Source of the DNA: Marinobacter nauticus
Lineage (GTDB): Bacteria; Pseudomonadota; Gammaproteobacteria; Enterobacterales; Shewanellaceae
Assembly: GCF_019801015.1 (NCBI RefSeq)
Contig: NZ_JAHVJZ010000004.1
Span: 496,001 to 560,000, forward strand
Reading direction: 5' to 3'
Length of the DNA stretch: 64,000 nt
Both the position numbers and the translations under genes were made by a program. Under the pieces are notes generated by a model. That model did no database searches. It saw only the letters and a program-made list of their open reading frames with translations, and was not told the origin of the DNA. This document shows, in pieces, positions 55,662-64,000 of this stretch. The number at the start of each line of letters is the position of its first letter. Position 1 is the first letter of the stretch.

Positions 55662-57062
55662 ATGTCGCCACTGTCCCGTCGATTTGAACCCCTGACTGTC
55701 TACCTGCACAAACGCGTGCTGGTGCTGCTTGCATTGGGGTTTTCCTCGGGCCTGCCACTGATGCTGGTGTTCGGTACCCTCTCAGCCTGGCTGCGGGAAG
55801 CCGGGATTGAGCGGGCCACCATCGGTTTCCTCAGTTGGGTCACGCTGGCGTACAGCATCAAGTTCCTCTGGGCCCCATTGGTGGATCGGCTGCCGATTCC
55901 ACTGCTCTCCAGAATGCTGGGGCGGCGCCGGGCCTGGTTGTTGGCCGCGCAGCTAATGCTGATTGCCGGGCTGGCGGGGATGTCGGTGACCGACCCCATC
56001 AGCAACCTGGTGGCTCTGGTGGGCTTTGCCCTGATGGTCGCGTTTGCCTCGGCCACTCAGGACATTGTGGTGGACGCGTTTCGGATTGAGGCCGCGCCGG
56101 AGAAGATGCAGGCCGCCCTCGCAGCCGCGTATCAGATGGGCTATCGACTGGCGATGATTCTCTCCAGCGCCGGTGCGCTGGCCATCGCGGCCTGGGCGGA
56201 TCCGGACCCGTCGGTTTACCGGGTTGAGGCCTGGCACACCGCCTACCTGGTGATGGCCGCGGCAATGAGCATCGGCCTGATCACCACCCTGCTGGCAAGC
56301 GAGCCGGAGGTGGACCGCAAGCAGGCCAGCGACATTCAGGCGGAAGCCCGGGAGCGACTGAGCCACCTGCCCGCGCCGCTGGGCCGCTTTCTCGCCTGGG
56401 GCCACAGCGCGGTGGTCGCTCCGTTTCAGGACTTTTTCCAACGCTACGGCAAGCAGGCGATGTTGATCCTGGCGCTGATCGCCTGTTACCGCATCTCCGA
56501 CGTGGTCATGGGCGTCATGGCGAATGTGTTCTACATCGACATGGGCTTCTCGAAAGCGGAAATTGCCACCGTATCCAAGGTGTTTGGGGTGCTGATGACT
56601 CTGGTAGGCGCCGCATTGGGCGGGGCACTGGTGTTCCGCTTTGGCACCATGCCAATCCTGTTCCTGGGTGCCGCCCTGGTGGCCGGCACCAATCTGCTGT
56701 TCGCGCTGCAGGCCTATGTCGGCTACAACCTGACGCTGCTGGTGTTTGCCATCAGCGCCGACAACCTTTCAGCCGGCATCGCCACTTCCGCCTTTATCGC
56801 CTATCTGTCGAGCCTGGTGAACACCGCCTACTCGGCGACGCAATACGCCCTGCTCTCTTCAATGATGCTGCTGTTCCCGAAATTTGTGGCGGGCTTCTCC
56901 GGTTATGTCGTGGACCAGGTGGGCTACATCTGGTTCTTTATCGCCGCCAGCCTGCTGGGCGTACCGGTGCTGTTTTTGATTCAGCAGCTGCGCAAACAGA
57001 ATGCTGACGGGCATAAGCAGGAAAAAGCCGGGCACAATTTCCAGTCGACCCGGGCAGAGTGA
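55662..57062 (+). CDS. ampG: Muropeptide permease AmpG
   Basis: A 466-residue MFS permease that imports anhydro-muropeptides for cell-wall recycling. It starts with the AmpG pattern VLLALGFSSGLPLMLVFGTLSAWLREAGIE and contains ASATQDIVVDAFRIE and ISADNLSAGIATSAFIAYLSSL. About 12-14 helices. Cell-wall recycling linked to AmpG is known to affect beta-lactamase induction in other bacteria. Confidence 0.93.
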   Translation: MSPLSRRFEPLTVYLHKRVLVLLALGFSSGLPLMLVFGTLSAWLREAGIERATIGFLSWVTLAYSIKFLWAPLVDRLPIPLLSRMLGRRRAWLLAAQLMLIAGLAGMSVTDPISNLVALVGFALMVAFASATQDIVVDAFRIEAAPEKMQAALAAAYQMGYRLAMILSSAGALAIAAWADPDPSVYRVEAWHTAYLVMAAAMSIGLITTLLASEPEVDRKQASDIQAEARERLSHLPAPLGRFLAWGHSAVVAPFQDFFQRYGKQAMLILALIACYRISDVVMGVMANVFYIDMGFSKAEIATVSKVFGVLMTLVGAALGGALVFRFGTMPILFLGAALVAGTNLLFALQAYVGYNLTLLVFAISADNLSAGIATSAFIAYLSSLVNTAYSATQYALLSSMMLLFPKFVAGFSGYVVDQVGYIWFFIAASLLGVPVLFLIQQLRKQNADGHKQEKAGHNFQSTRAE

Positions 57063-57105
57063 ACGGGGTAGAGTAAAAAATCACTCGTTGCCAGGGATTT
57101 AGGCG

Positions 57106-58224
57106 ATGAACCACAACACATTATGGAGCCAACCGGAGCGCCAGACACTGATGGCGGCCTCCTCCGGTGAACACACCATGGCCAATCTGCGCCTGGTGTT
57201 GGTGTTGCTGATCACCTTGGTGCCCAGCTACAAGCTGCTGACCGGCACCGACATGACGCCAGCCCTGGCCGTCAGCTATATCGCCCTGGCTGCCGCGCTG
57301 ATGTGGCGGGCGTTCCTGCGGCGCCGTCGTTACATCCCGGCCCTCGCGTTCTTCTCCGTGACCCTGGACATTTCGCTGATCACTATGGGGCTGTGCCTCG
57401 ATTACTTCAGCCGGGATACGGCTCTGGCACTGGTCAACAACAAAGGGACCTTTGCCCTCTACTTCCTCGCCATTACCGCCACTGCCCTTCGCTATGATCG
57501 GCGGCTCAGTCTGTATGGCGGCGCGCTGGCTCTGCTCTCCTACGGCACCATGGTCTGGTTTGCCGCCGGGCACTATGGGCAGACGCCGCCGGAAGCTCAC
57601 TGGCTCAGCCGCTATGGCACGTTTTTCCTGCCGGATCAGATCAGTCGGTTACTTATCCTGCTGATGGCAACCATGCTGGCCTGGACTCTGGTTAACCGCG
57701 CCGCGGTGCTGGAACAAACCGCATTAAAAGACCCGCTAACCGGCCTGTACAACCGGGCCTTCCTGAAACAACACCTGCTGCTGACCGGCGAGCGGGCCCG
57801 GCGAAATGGCCAGCCTCTGACCTTGGTGATGTTGGATCTGGACCACTTTAAACGGGTCAACGACCGCCACGGCCATGGCGTCGGCGACCGTGCACTGGTG
57901 GCCTTTGGTCAACGCATCGCCGACCATTTGCGAGCGGGTGATCTGTTGGCCCGTTACGGTGGCGAGGAGTTCTGTCTGGTTTTAAGTCAGACCTCCCTTG
58001 AAGAAGCCAGGCAAGTTTTGGGCAAACTGCACGAAGTGGTTCACTCTCAGCCTTTCGAGGTGGGCGCTGCCTACCCAATCACCCTGACTTTCAGTGCGGG
58101 TGTCAGCGAGCTTGGCGGGGATGCCGACACTCCTCAGGCCCTGCTTGAGCGGGCCGACCGCTGGTTGCTTAAGGCCAAACGCAGCGGCCGGGACCGCAGC
58201 CAGTTCGACACTCAGATGGCATAA
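57106..58224 (+). CDS. Membrane-bound diguanylate cyclase (GGDEF)
   Basis: A 372-residue protein with about six membrane helices (residues 25-200) followed by a GGDEF domain. The active site is RYGGEEF, with DPLTGLYNRAFLKQHL upstream, so it should make cyclic di-GMP. An allosteric I-site R-A-G-D lies exactly five residues before GGEEF, so product inhibition is likely. The N-terminal membrane sensor is not assigned to a known type. The gene overlaps nothing; start ATG 57106 has a modest AGGCG. Confidence 0.9.
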   Translation: MNHNTLWSQPERQTLMAASSGEHTMANLRLVLVLLITLVPSYKLLTGTDMTPALAVSYIALAAALMWRAFLRRRRYIPALAFFSVTLDISLITMGLCLDYFSRDTALALVNNKGTFALYFLAITATALRYDRRLSLYGGALALLSYGTMVWFAAGHYGQTPPEAHWLSRYGTFFLPDQISRLLILLMATMLAWTLVNRAAVLEQTALKDPLTGLYNRAFLKQHLLLTGERARRNGQPLTLVMLDLDHFKRVNDRHGHGVGDRALVAFGQRIADHLRAGDLLARYGGEEFCLVLSQTSLEEARQVLGKLHEVVHSQPFEVGAAYPITLTFSAGVSELGGDADTPQALLERADRWLLKAKRSGRDRSQFDTQMA

Positions 58225-58248
58225 AAAACGCCCGCAATGGCGGGCGTT
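58223..58248 (-). terminator. Terminator of the NTF2-like gene
   Basis: AACGCCCGC (58227-58235) and GCGGGCGTT (58240-58248), followed by a T-run on the minus strand. The plus-strand tail is not U-rich, but it may still help end the GGDEF transcript. Confidence 0.75.
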
Positions 58249-58268
58249 CCGATCCGGCAGGCTAAGCC

Positions 58269-58628
58269 TTATTCGGTAGGAAACGGCAGCTTATGCTGGC
58301 GCAGAAAGCTGAGCTTGTCCCAGTAGCCGCGCTGAAACACGATCTTGCCCTGCTGGATGTGGAAAAAACCGCAGCCTCTCAGGCCCAATGGGTCCTTCCA
58401 CTCCAGAATCGCCCACTCCCCATCTTCAAACAGATTCTCCACCAGACACACCATCTCAGCCTGGGCAAATTCCGCTTCAAACATGGCGGTGATCGCCGCT
58501 TTGCCGATCACCGGCTCATTCGCGACCTGATGGTTAACCGCGTCTTCGGCATAGAACGTCCCAATCACACCGGCGTCGCCTGCGTTAAAGGCTTCTACCC
58601 ACTTCTCAACCAACGCTTTTGGCGTCAT
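58269..58628 (-). CDS. NTF2/SnoaL-like fold protein
   Basis: A 119-residue protein of the NTF2-like superfamily: VEKWVEAFNAGDAGVIGTFYAEDAVNHQVANEPVIGKAAI is the typical start, and WKDPLGLRGCGFFHIQQGKIVFQRGYWDKLSF the end. Such proteins are small-molecule isomerases, hydrolases or binding proteins; the specific role is unreadable. GGAG precedes the ATG. Confidence 0.85.
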   Translation of the reverse strand: MTPKALVEKWVEAFNAGDAGVIGTFYAEDAVNHQVANEPVIGKAAITAMFEAEFAQAEMVCLVENLFEDGEWAILEWKDPLGLRGCGFFHIQQGKIVFQRGYWDKLSFLRQHKLPFPTE

Positions 58629-58809
58629 CTCATCACTCCATCAGGGACAATACGGACCAACCAATCTCCCATGGATTACCAGGCTAAATCCACTGTTACC
58701 CCCTGAACTGAGAGATGAAAAGTGACATGCCCCACTCTGATCCCTTTGGGCCGGGTTATCGCCGTTCATCATGCCCGCATAAAAGTCACCGGGCAGCGCA
58801 ATATCGTCA

Positions 58810-58840
58810 TTGACCTGTCTACAGCTTTATAGTTTAAGGT
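58810..58840 (+). promoter_or_regulatory. Possible MerR-type promoter
   Basis: TTGACC (58810-58815) is followed after 19 bp by TAAGGT (58835-58840). A 19-bp spacer is characteristic of promoters activated by MerR-family proteins, and the MerR-methyltransferase gene starts 31 bp downstream, so autoregulation is plausible. A standard 17-bp spacing to TTTAAG is also possible. Confidence 0.4.
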
Positions 58841-58870
58841 TGGTAACCATCAACGGATTTCGAGTGGGTC

Positions 58871-60043
58871 ATGATGTACAGGATTTCTGAGCTTGCCGCA
58901 GAAGTCGGCCTGTCTCGCACCGCACTGCTTTACTATGAAAAGCAAGGGCTTATTGCGGGACGCAGGCTGGAAAATGGCTACCGTGTATACAGTGACAAGG
59001 ATCTTCAGCGGGTCCGTTTGATTCAGCAATTACTTGCCGGCGGTTTGACGCTGAAAGAGTGCAAAGCCTGCCTGGATGCGAAGGTGGAAAAGCAACTGCT
59101 GCAAAACCGCCTCAAGGTACTGGATGAAGAGATTGAGCGTAAAAAACGTTCCAGAAATTTGCTGGCGGCGTTGCTGGGTGAGGGTGATCTCAAAGCGTGG
59201 CACGAAAGCTTGGATCAACTCGCCCCGGACGCTCATCTCGATTGGTTAATCAAGCAGGGTTTCAACGAAAAAGACGCCCTGCGACTGAAATGGTTGTCAA
59301 AAGACATGAATGAACACGACGCCTATATGTCGGACTTTATGACGGTTTTCGAAACATTGGAACGTTGGGGGCCCGGCAGTGAGCAGGATACGGTGAACGC
59401 TCTGTCACAGGTGCCCTCAGCGCCCCGTCATATCCTCGAAATCGGCTGCGGTAAAGGCCTGGCAACCCAGGTTCTGATTGATCACAGCCAGGCCAGGGTA
59501 ACCGCCCTGGACAACGAACCGCTGGCACTGAGCCGGCTGGCGCAACGCTTCGAGCAACAAGGGGCCGCTGACCGACTGGAAACCGTTTGCGCCAGCATGA
59601 CAGAGTTGCCCTTTGCAGAAGCGTGTTTCGACCTGATCTGGGCGGAAGGCTGCGCCTACATTATGGGCGTCGAGAAAGCGTTAGCTCAGTGGAAGCCTTT
59701 CTTAGCGCCCCAGGGCTATCTGATGATCAGCGATCTGGTCTGGCGAACCGAGGACCCCAGCCAAGAGTCTGTTGAGTTCTGGAGCAAATCGTATCCTGAC
59801 ATTCAGTTGGTTCAGACAAGAATCGAGCAGATGAAAAAAGCGGGCTATCAGGTCGTTGAGCACTTTCCTCAAAGCCGAGAAGCCTGGTCCAATTACTATG
59901 ACGCTCTGGCTGACCGTGTGGCAGAACTGGAGCCGGCAATGGCCTCGTCATCCGCGCTCAGAGACATCAAGGAGGAAGTTAACCTGTACCGGCAATTCAG
60001 AAGTGAATTTGGCTACCACATGTTCATCCTGAAAAAAGCCTGA
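58871..60043 (+). CDS. MerR-type regulator fused to a SAM-dependent methyltransferase
   Basis: A 390-residue fusion. Residues 1-70 are a MerR winged-helix domain (YRISELAAEVGLSRTALLYYEKQGLI, then ENGYRVYSDKDLQRVRLIQQ). A coiled coil covers about 75-100 and would form the dimer. Residues about 185-390 form a class I methyltransferase, with motif I HILEIGCGKGLATQ, acidic D214 ending strand 2, and FDLIWAEGCAYIMG. Whether the second half methylates a small molecule, or is a SAM-responsive sensor, cannot be told. Cysteines C64 and C67 are possible ligand sites. Monocistronic. Confidence 0.88.
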   Translation: MMYRISELAAEVGLSRTALLYYEKQGLIAGRRLENGYRVYSDKDLQRVRLIQQLLAGGLTLKECKACLDAKVEKQLLQNRLKVLDEEIERKKRSRNLLAALLGEGDLKAWHESLDQLAPDAHLDWLIKQGFNEKDALRLKWLSKDMNEHDAYMSDFMTVFETLERWGPGSEQDTVNALSQVPSAPRHILEIGCGKGLATQVLIDHSQARVTALDNEPLALSRLAQRFEQQGAADRLETVCASMTELPFAEACFDLIWAEGCAYIMGVEKALAQWKPFLAPQGYLMISDLVWRTEDPSQESVEFWSKSYPDIQLVQTRIEQMKKAGYQVVEHFPQSREAWSNYYDALADRVAELEPAMASSSALRDIKEEVNLYRQFRSEFGYHMFILKKA

Positions 60044-60180
60044 TGGGTGCGCCGGGATGGCCATTGTGCCATCGGTGACGTGTTGCCACCGGGTCGATCA
60101 AAACGGGCTGCTCTCAGGCAGCCCGCTCTCCTTATACGATGCCGATAAACCGTCGCGGAAGTGATGGCGTTGCTTCGGCC

Positions 60181-61914
60181 CTATTCCACGTTTCTGGCCT
60201 GCTCGTGGAGCCAGAGCTCCAGTACGGTGTAGCCCGACTCCGTGACCGCATTGTAGTCATCCGGCAACGTCAGACTGTGTCGGTTTTCCTCCACAACGGG
60301 CCAGCCTCCGGCATTGATGTCACAAGGAATGTGAATGCGGAATCGTGCGTCGGTTCCGGGTACGGTCAACCAGGGATCCACCAGATTCAGGGTCAGAGTA
60401 TTGCCACTGCAGCTCTGACTTTTCACCACACTCTGCTGCCCTGCTCCGGTGCCTTGGTAGATCTCAACCGTCCGTCCCACGTAGGCTGTCTTGCTGCTGT
60501 CGCAGTCGGGAATGCCGCCCGTCACCTGACTGTCGGACGCACTGGAAACCTGTGCACTGGGATAAAGAATGGTTTCGGAACCGACGCAGTTGATGATGCG
60601 CCCACTGCGGTTGAGCACCTCGGAAATGATCCGGGCATCCACCTCATCCCGTTGTGCTGGCCGGGCACCGGCGTTAGCCAACACGTCATCCAGCGTCTGG
60701 GTGGCGGGCAGTATCTGCAGACCGTCGAGCCACAGGGGCGGCTCATCAACGCGGAATCCCATTCCTTCACTGGTATCCACCCGAACGCACGGCCAGTCGG
60801 GATTCTTCCAGCCGTCACACAGGTTGTCCTCGATATAGAGCTTCGAGCCATCACGACGTTCTGAGATCACCACCCAGGCTGAGTCCCGGCGCTCTTCAGA
60901 GTTGGGGCCTTTCAGGCGGACATTGCCCGCTATCGTTGTGGTGCGCACTTTGCCATCGTGCGCGGAGTTGTTGGACAGTGGCGACAGCCTCATCCCAACC
61001 TGTCGGGTGTTGTAGGTGACGTTGTTGACGGTGATGGCAGACGGCGTGGTCTCAAGCGGCGCGCGATCATCGTGATGCGCAATCAGGTTGCCCTTTATCA
61101 ACATGTTCTCAGCGGAGATCATCAGCCCTTTGGAGTGCCCACCTTTGGGGTGCATGTTATACCAGAGGCCTTCGCTGATGATGCTGTCGAGGATCGTGAC
61201 GTTGCGGGCGGTATCTTTGACCGTAAAGGTTTCATCCAGCCCCCAACTGACGGAGATGTGGTCAAAAATCACATTGATGGGCTGACGCTCAGGATTGTCT
61301 GATTTGCCGATCACGTAGATCCCGTCCCTATCGCCTGGCGTGCGGCCCTCAATGGCGTCACCGGTGCGCACCTTGATGTGTTGAATCAACACGTCATTGG
61401 CTTCCACCCGTAAAGAAACCCCTCTGAGCGTCACCCCCGGGCTGGGGGCCGTCTGGCCGGCAATGGTGAGGTACTCATTGTCGATGGAATAGGTGCCCAA
61501 CTGAGTCATATCGATGGTGCCACTGACCTCGAAGACGCAGACCCGGGGGCCGCGGGCATCGGTGCAATGCTTAAGGCTGCCTTCCCCGCTGGGCTTGAGG
61601 TTGGTGACCTTGTACACGGTCGTTTCCGGCACCTCCAGATGACGCCCACTGCCCGCCGGTGTTGCCATTCCAAATCCCACGGTACAGGGCACAATGGGCA
61701 GATTGCCATCGGGCATCGGGCCGCAGCCGGGTTCCGGGTCGGGATCCGGATCCGGGTCAGGATCAGGGTCGGGGTCAGGATCCGGATCGGGCGGGGTCTC
61801 ACTGGTCGACTGATCGCTGCAGGCCGTTATCCACATCGTCCCGCCTAACGCCAGAAGCAGCGGCAACCATTGCATGAGGTTAAGACAACCACGCCATACA
61901 GAGCGCTCCCTCAT
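60181..61914 (-). CDS. Pectate-lyase-like beta-helix lipoprotein with Asp-Pro linker
   Basis: A 577-residue exported protein. A signal peptide ends in lipobox ITAC (Cys32). It is followed by an Asp-Pro repeat linker (residues about 43-62, ten DP units). The main domain has a pectate-lyase/PL1-like right-handed beta-helix: LTIAGQTAPSPGVTLRG, IQHIKVRTGD, and FDHISVSWGLDETFTVKD, the last typical of the family's calcium/catalytic region. It probably acts on acidic polysaccharides at the cell surface. ATG 61914 has a strong GGAGG site. Confidence 0.82.
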   Translation of the reverse strand: MRERSVWRGCLNLMQWLPLLLALGGTMWITACSDQSTSETPPDPDPDPDPDPDPDPDPDPEPGCGPMPDGNLPIVPCTVGFGMATPAGSGRHLEVPETTVYKVTNLKPSGEGSLKHCTDARGPRVCVFEVSGTIDMTQLGTYSIDNEYLTIAGQTAPSPGVTLRGVSLRVEANDVLIQHIKVRTGDAIEGRTPGDRDGIYVIGKSDNPERQPINVIFDHISVSWGLDETFTVKDTARNVTILDSIISEGLWYNMHPKGGHSKGLMISAENMLIKGNLIAHHDDRAPLETTPSAITVNNVTYNTRQVGMRLSPLSNNSAHDGKVRTTTIAGNVRLKGPNSEERRDSAWVVISERRDGSKLYIEDNLCDGWKNPDWPCVRVDTSEGMGFRVDEPPLWLDGLQILPATQTLDDVLANAGARPAQRDEVDARIISEVLNRSGRIINCVGSETILYPSAQVSSASDSQVTGGIPDCDSSKTAYVGRTVEIYQGTGAGQQSVVKSQSCSGNTLTLNLVDPWLTVPGTDARFRIHIPCDINAGGWPVVEENRHSLTLPDDYNAVTESGYTVLELWLHEQARNVE

Positions 61915-62008
61915 ACCCCCTCCCCGGGCCCTGCCCGCGATAACCACCAGCACTAGGTATAGCAAAGTCCCCTTCGCGACACAGGGAGCGCTTACTCAGG
62001 CAGAGGAC

Positions 62009-62530
62009 TCAGTTTTCCAGCACAAACTCGTAGCGATGCAGCCCGACCGACGCTTCCAGAAGCAACCCGCCGCGCAGCTCGCTGAACACGGCCACTTCGG
62101 GGTGGTATCCAGGGTTGGTCGCCCCCCCAAGGGTAATCAGTGCAGCATGGGCCTGACCCGCAAACTCATTGCTTGCCTTCCCCATTGCCTCAAAAGCGGC
62201 ATCGGTTTTAAAAAACAGGATCTGTCGGTAGCGCTGCCCGCCCACATTTGCGCCGACGCTCAGCTGCCACATGCGCGCCACACCCACCACCTGATGGTCC
62301 CGGTAAATGGTGCCCAGCGCGTAGCCCCCACCAAACCCCATGCCGGCTCGCCAGGCACTTGGAAACACCACCACCACCCTGGCTTCCTCAAAAAAGCGCC
62401 GGAGGCGTTCATCCTCCTGAAACCGGTTAAGCGCAGCCTGACTGTCCAGAGTGGCCGCATTGTCCGGCGTCGGATTCAGGCTGCAACCTCCCAGCACCAG
62501 CAGCAACAAAAGCGGGATCAGAGTTTGCAT
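62009..62530 (-). CDS. YSC84/SYLF-domain lipoprotein
   Basis: A 173-residue lipoprotein with lipobox LGGC (Cys16). The SYLF (Ysc84) domain appears as FFEEARVVVVFPSAWRAGMGFGGGYALGTIYRD, then LSVGANVGGQRYRQILFFKTDAAFEAM. SYLF domains bind lipids. The start lies inside the last codons of mipA (13-bp overlap) and has no good ribosome site, which suggests translational coupling with mipA. Confidence 0.85.
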   Translation of the reverse strand: MQTLIPLLLLLVLGGCSLNPTPDNAATLDSQAALNRFQEDERLRRFFEEARVVVVFPSAWRAGMGFGGGYALGTIYRDHQVVGVARMWQLSVGANVGGQRYRQILFFKTDAAFEAMGKASNEFAGQAHAALITLGGATNPGYHPEVAVFSELRGGLLLEASVGLHRYEFVLEN

Positions 62531-63939
62531 TCCACGTGTCCTGTCAGCACGTCTGAGCCGCCAGACACATTACCGAGGATGTCGGCATTGGCGAAGATCC
62601 CAGAACGGTGAACGATGGTAAGGCCGATGTAGCAATCCTTACTGCCAAGGTCGCCCAACAGCAGGTTGGTCGGAAAATCAACGGTGGCTTCCAGGTAGTT
62701 AAGGAAGTGAGCGGTATCCCCCCCCTTCTTGGCCTGTTTAACCTGTTCGATAATGGGCACCTGATCGGCGTAAGAGAAACCAAACCCAAAGCCATAACGG
62801 AACCACTCCTGTTCACTCCAGGGACTGTAACCGGTTCCCATCAACATGACGTAAGCCACGTACTCAAAGAAATCGTCCTGGTAGTCGTTCTCCAGGCGCC
62901 GATTCAGAGAAAACCGGCCCCAGGCATCCAGTTTTTCACCGTCATTCAATAACCGGGACACCGTCAGTCCCACCAGGTAGGTTTCCACGTCGTCGCTGGC
63001 ACGGATAGCACCACGATGCACCTTATGGAACGTCTCCTCTGCGGTGTAGCCCCCGGTCACACGCACACTCCACTCACCACTGCGCTCTTCACCCACCTGG
63101 CTTTGCTGCAGATCACCGAAGTAGTAGGTGGCGCCAACCAACCCGGTCAGCAGATGGTCGCGATCCACCATAGGGCTGTCCTGGGCGGCCTCAGGCACCG
63201 TTTCCCAGGCCAGATTAAGGTAGAGGTGCCAGCCAGCGCTGAGCTGGAAGCTGCTGTTGACCCCAACACGCCAGAAGTCGTCACCGCCGCTCACAGTGTA
63301 CTCGGGGAAGGGAGGCAATCCGGGTTCGATAGGGGGGGTGGGAATTTCGCTGGGCACCGAATAGTAGTAATTCAGCAGGTCTTCCGTTTGATAGAGGTAG
63401 CTGACGTAGGGGGTAACGCGCCATCGGCCGGGCTCAAAAGGATAGAGATAGGTGGCCTCAAACTCACCGCCCTGATGTCGACCGAGCAGATCCCACAAGG
63501 CCCCCAGTCTCAATTGGCCAAAATCGCTTTTTATCGTACTTTCCAGCCCCCCGTCGACGCTCTGACGACGCGACTCCAGCCCCGTGTATGCTGGGTCTGC
63601 CTCGGGCTCCAGACGGTCAAATCGGTAGCGGCCGATCAGGTCCAGCTTCAGCCAATCGTTGTTCACCAGGTGCACCCCGGCAGAGGTGCCGTGAGCAAAG
63701 AGAAACTTGCCCTCATAGAGGTAAAGGGGGATCAGATCCGTGCCGTTGTCGTTGTTGATGCTCGAGACATTGTCGATGCCCTGATAGGGGGACTCACCGA
63801 AACGAAGCCCGAACCCCAATCCCACGGTGCCCGCAGGCGCCTCCGCCATCGGGGTTTCCGTGACCAGCGACGCCGCCGATACCAGCGGTGCAGACAGCCC
63901 TAAAAGCAGCCCTGCAATGCCCACCTGCACTCTCGCCAT
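62518..63939 (-). CDS. MipA/OmpV-family outer-membrane protein
   Basis: A 473-residue outer-membrane beta-barrel protein. A Sec signal peptide (residues 1-22, cut near VSAAS) precedes alternating hydrophobic beta-strands typical of MipA/OmpV: GTVGLGFGLRFGESPYQGIDN, LKLDLIGRYRFDRL, and WRVTPYVSYLYQTEDLLNYYY. MipA-type proteins act in scaffold formation for murein enzymes or as porins. It is long for the family (many are near 250-280), with an inserted Pro-rich loop near residues 215-240. Followed by the overlapping ysc84-like gene. Confidence 0.78.
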   Translation of the reverse strand: MARVQVGIAGLLLGLSAPLVSAASLVTETPMAEAPAGTVGLGFGLRFGESPYQGIDNVSSINNDNGTDLIPLYLYEGKFLFAHGTSAGVHLVNNDWLKLDLIGRYRFDRLEPEADPAYTGLESRRQSVDGGLESTIKSDFGQLRLGALWDLLGRHQGGEFEATYLYPFEPGRWRVTPYVSYLYQTEDLLNYYYSVPSEIPTPPIEPGLPPFPEYTVSGGDDFWRVGVNSSFQLSAGWHLYLNLAWETVPEAAQDSPMVDRDHLLTGLVGATYYFGDLQQSQVGEERSGEWSVRVTGGYTAEETFHKVHRGAIRASDDVETYLVGLTVSRLLNDGEKLDAWGRFSLNRRLENDYQDDFFEYVAYVMLMGTGYSPWSEQEWFRYGFGFGFSYADQVPIIEQVKQAKKGGDTAHFLNYLEATVDFPTNLLLGDLGSKDCYIGLTIVHRSGIFANADILGNVSGGSDVLTGHVECKL

Positions 63940-64000
63940 GCCAGCCCCGATTTGACGCGTAGATGACTGTAATTATGGACAGAAATAACGACATTGGCGG

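Overview
This 64 kb window looks like chromosomal DNA of a marine, facultatively anaerobic gammaproteobacterium of the Ferrimonas/Shewanella type. The basis is family-level recognition, not a search: a complete Na+-NQR operon with apbE and nqrM, an OmcA/MtrC-type decaheme cytochrome, the oxygen-independent ubiquinone genes ubiT/ubiU/ubiV, the syd-queF pair, luxS, duplicated CsrB-type RNAs, DUF2310/DUF2789/DUF3192 proteins and a high-GC, tightly packed gene layout. No rRNA, tRNA, CRISPR array or intact insertion sequence was seen.

Layout. 0-1.4 kb: the end of a cysteine-rich protein, then two tandem minus-strand CsrB-family RNAs, each with its own promoter, UvrY/GacA-like box and terminator. 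1.4-9.5 kb: acetyltransferase, small conserved proteins, a POT-like transporter, an AldB-type aldehyde dehydrogenase and a decaheme lipoprotein. 9.6-19.2 kb: syd/queF, an HDOD protein, trhP with a YfhL-type ferredoxin, a chromosomal ParM/StbB-like pair, MAPEG, and the divergent ubiT and ubiU-ubiV. 19.3-31.6 kb: M16 lipoprotein protease, Aer, proB-proA, purine permease, a gene-poor 0.64 kb gap, M17 aminopeptidase and pepD. 31.7-33.6 kb: a three-gene bufferin (MNIO RiPP) operon. 33.6-40.7 kb: MBL hydrolase and divergent TetR, amidohydrolase, a small membrane-anchored protein behind a perfect FNR box, dinB with a LexA box, and a dCache chemoreceptor. 40.9-48.1 kb: nqrABCDEF-apbE-nqrM. 48.6-57.1 kb: luxS, a TRAP transporter, bolA-like, AlkB-like, rlmG, yajG, ppiA and ampG. 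57.1-64 kb: diguanylate cyclase, NTF2-like protein, MerR-methyltransferase fusion, pectate-lyase-like lipoprotein, and a mipA-ysc84 pair.

Several genes point to life across oxic/anoxic transitions: Na+-NQR respiration, an outer-surface cytochrome, UbiUVT, and three FNR/EtrA-like palindromes at 9.5, 16.6 and 37.4 kb. The most notable items are the tandem CsrB RNAs with matched architecture, the bufferin operon, the chromosomal actin-like segregation pair, the FNR-box gene of unknown function, the MerR-methyltransferase fusion, and an orphan terminator in the gap upstream of the purine permease.
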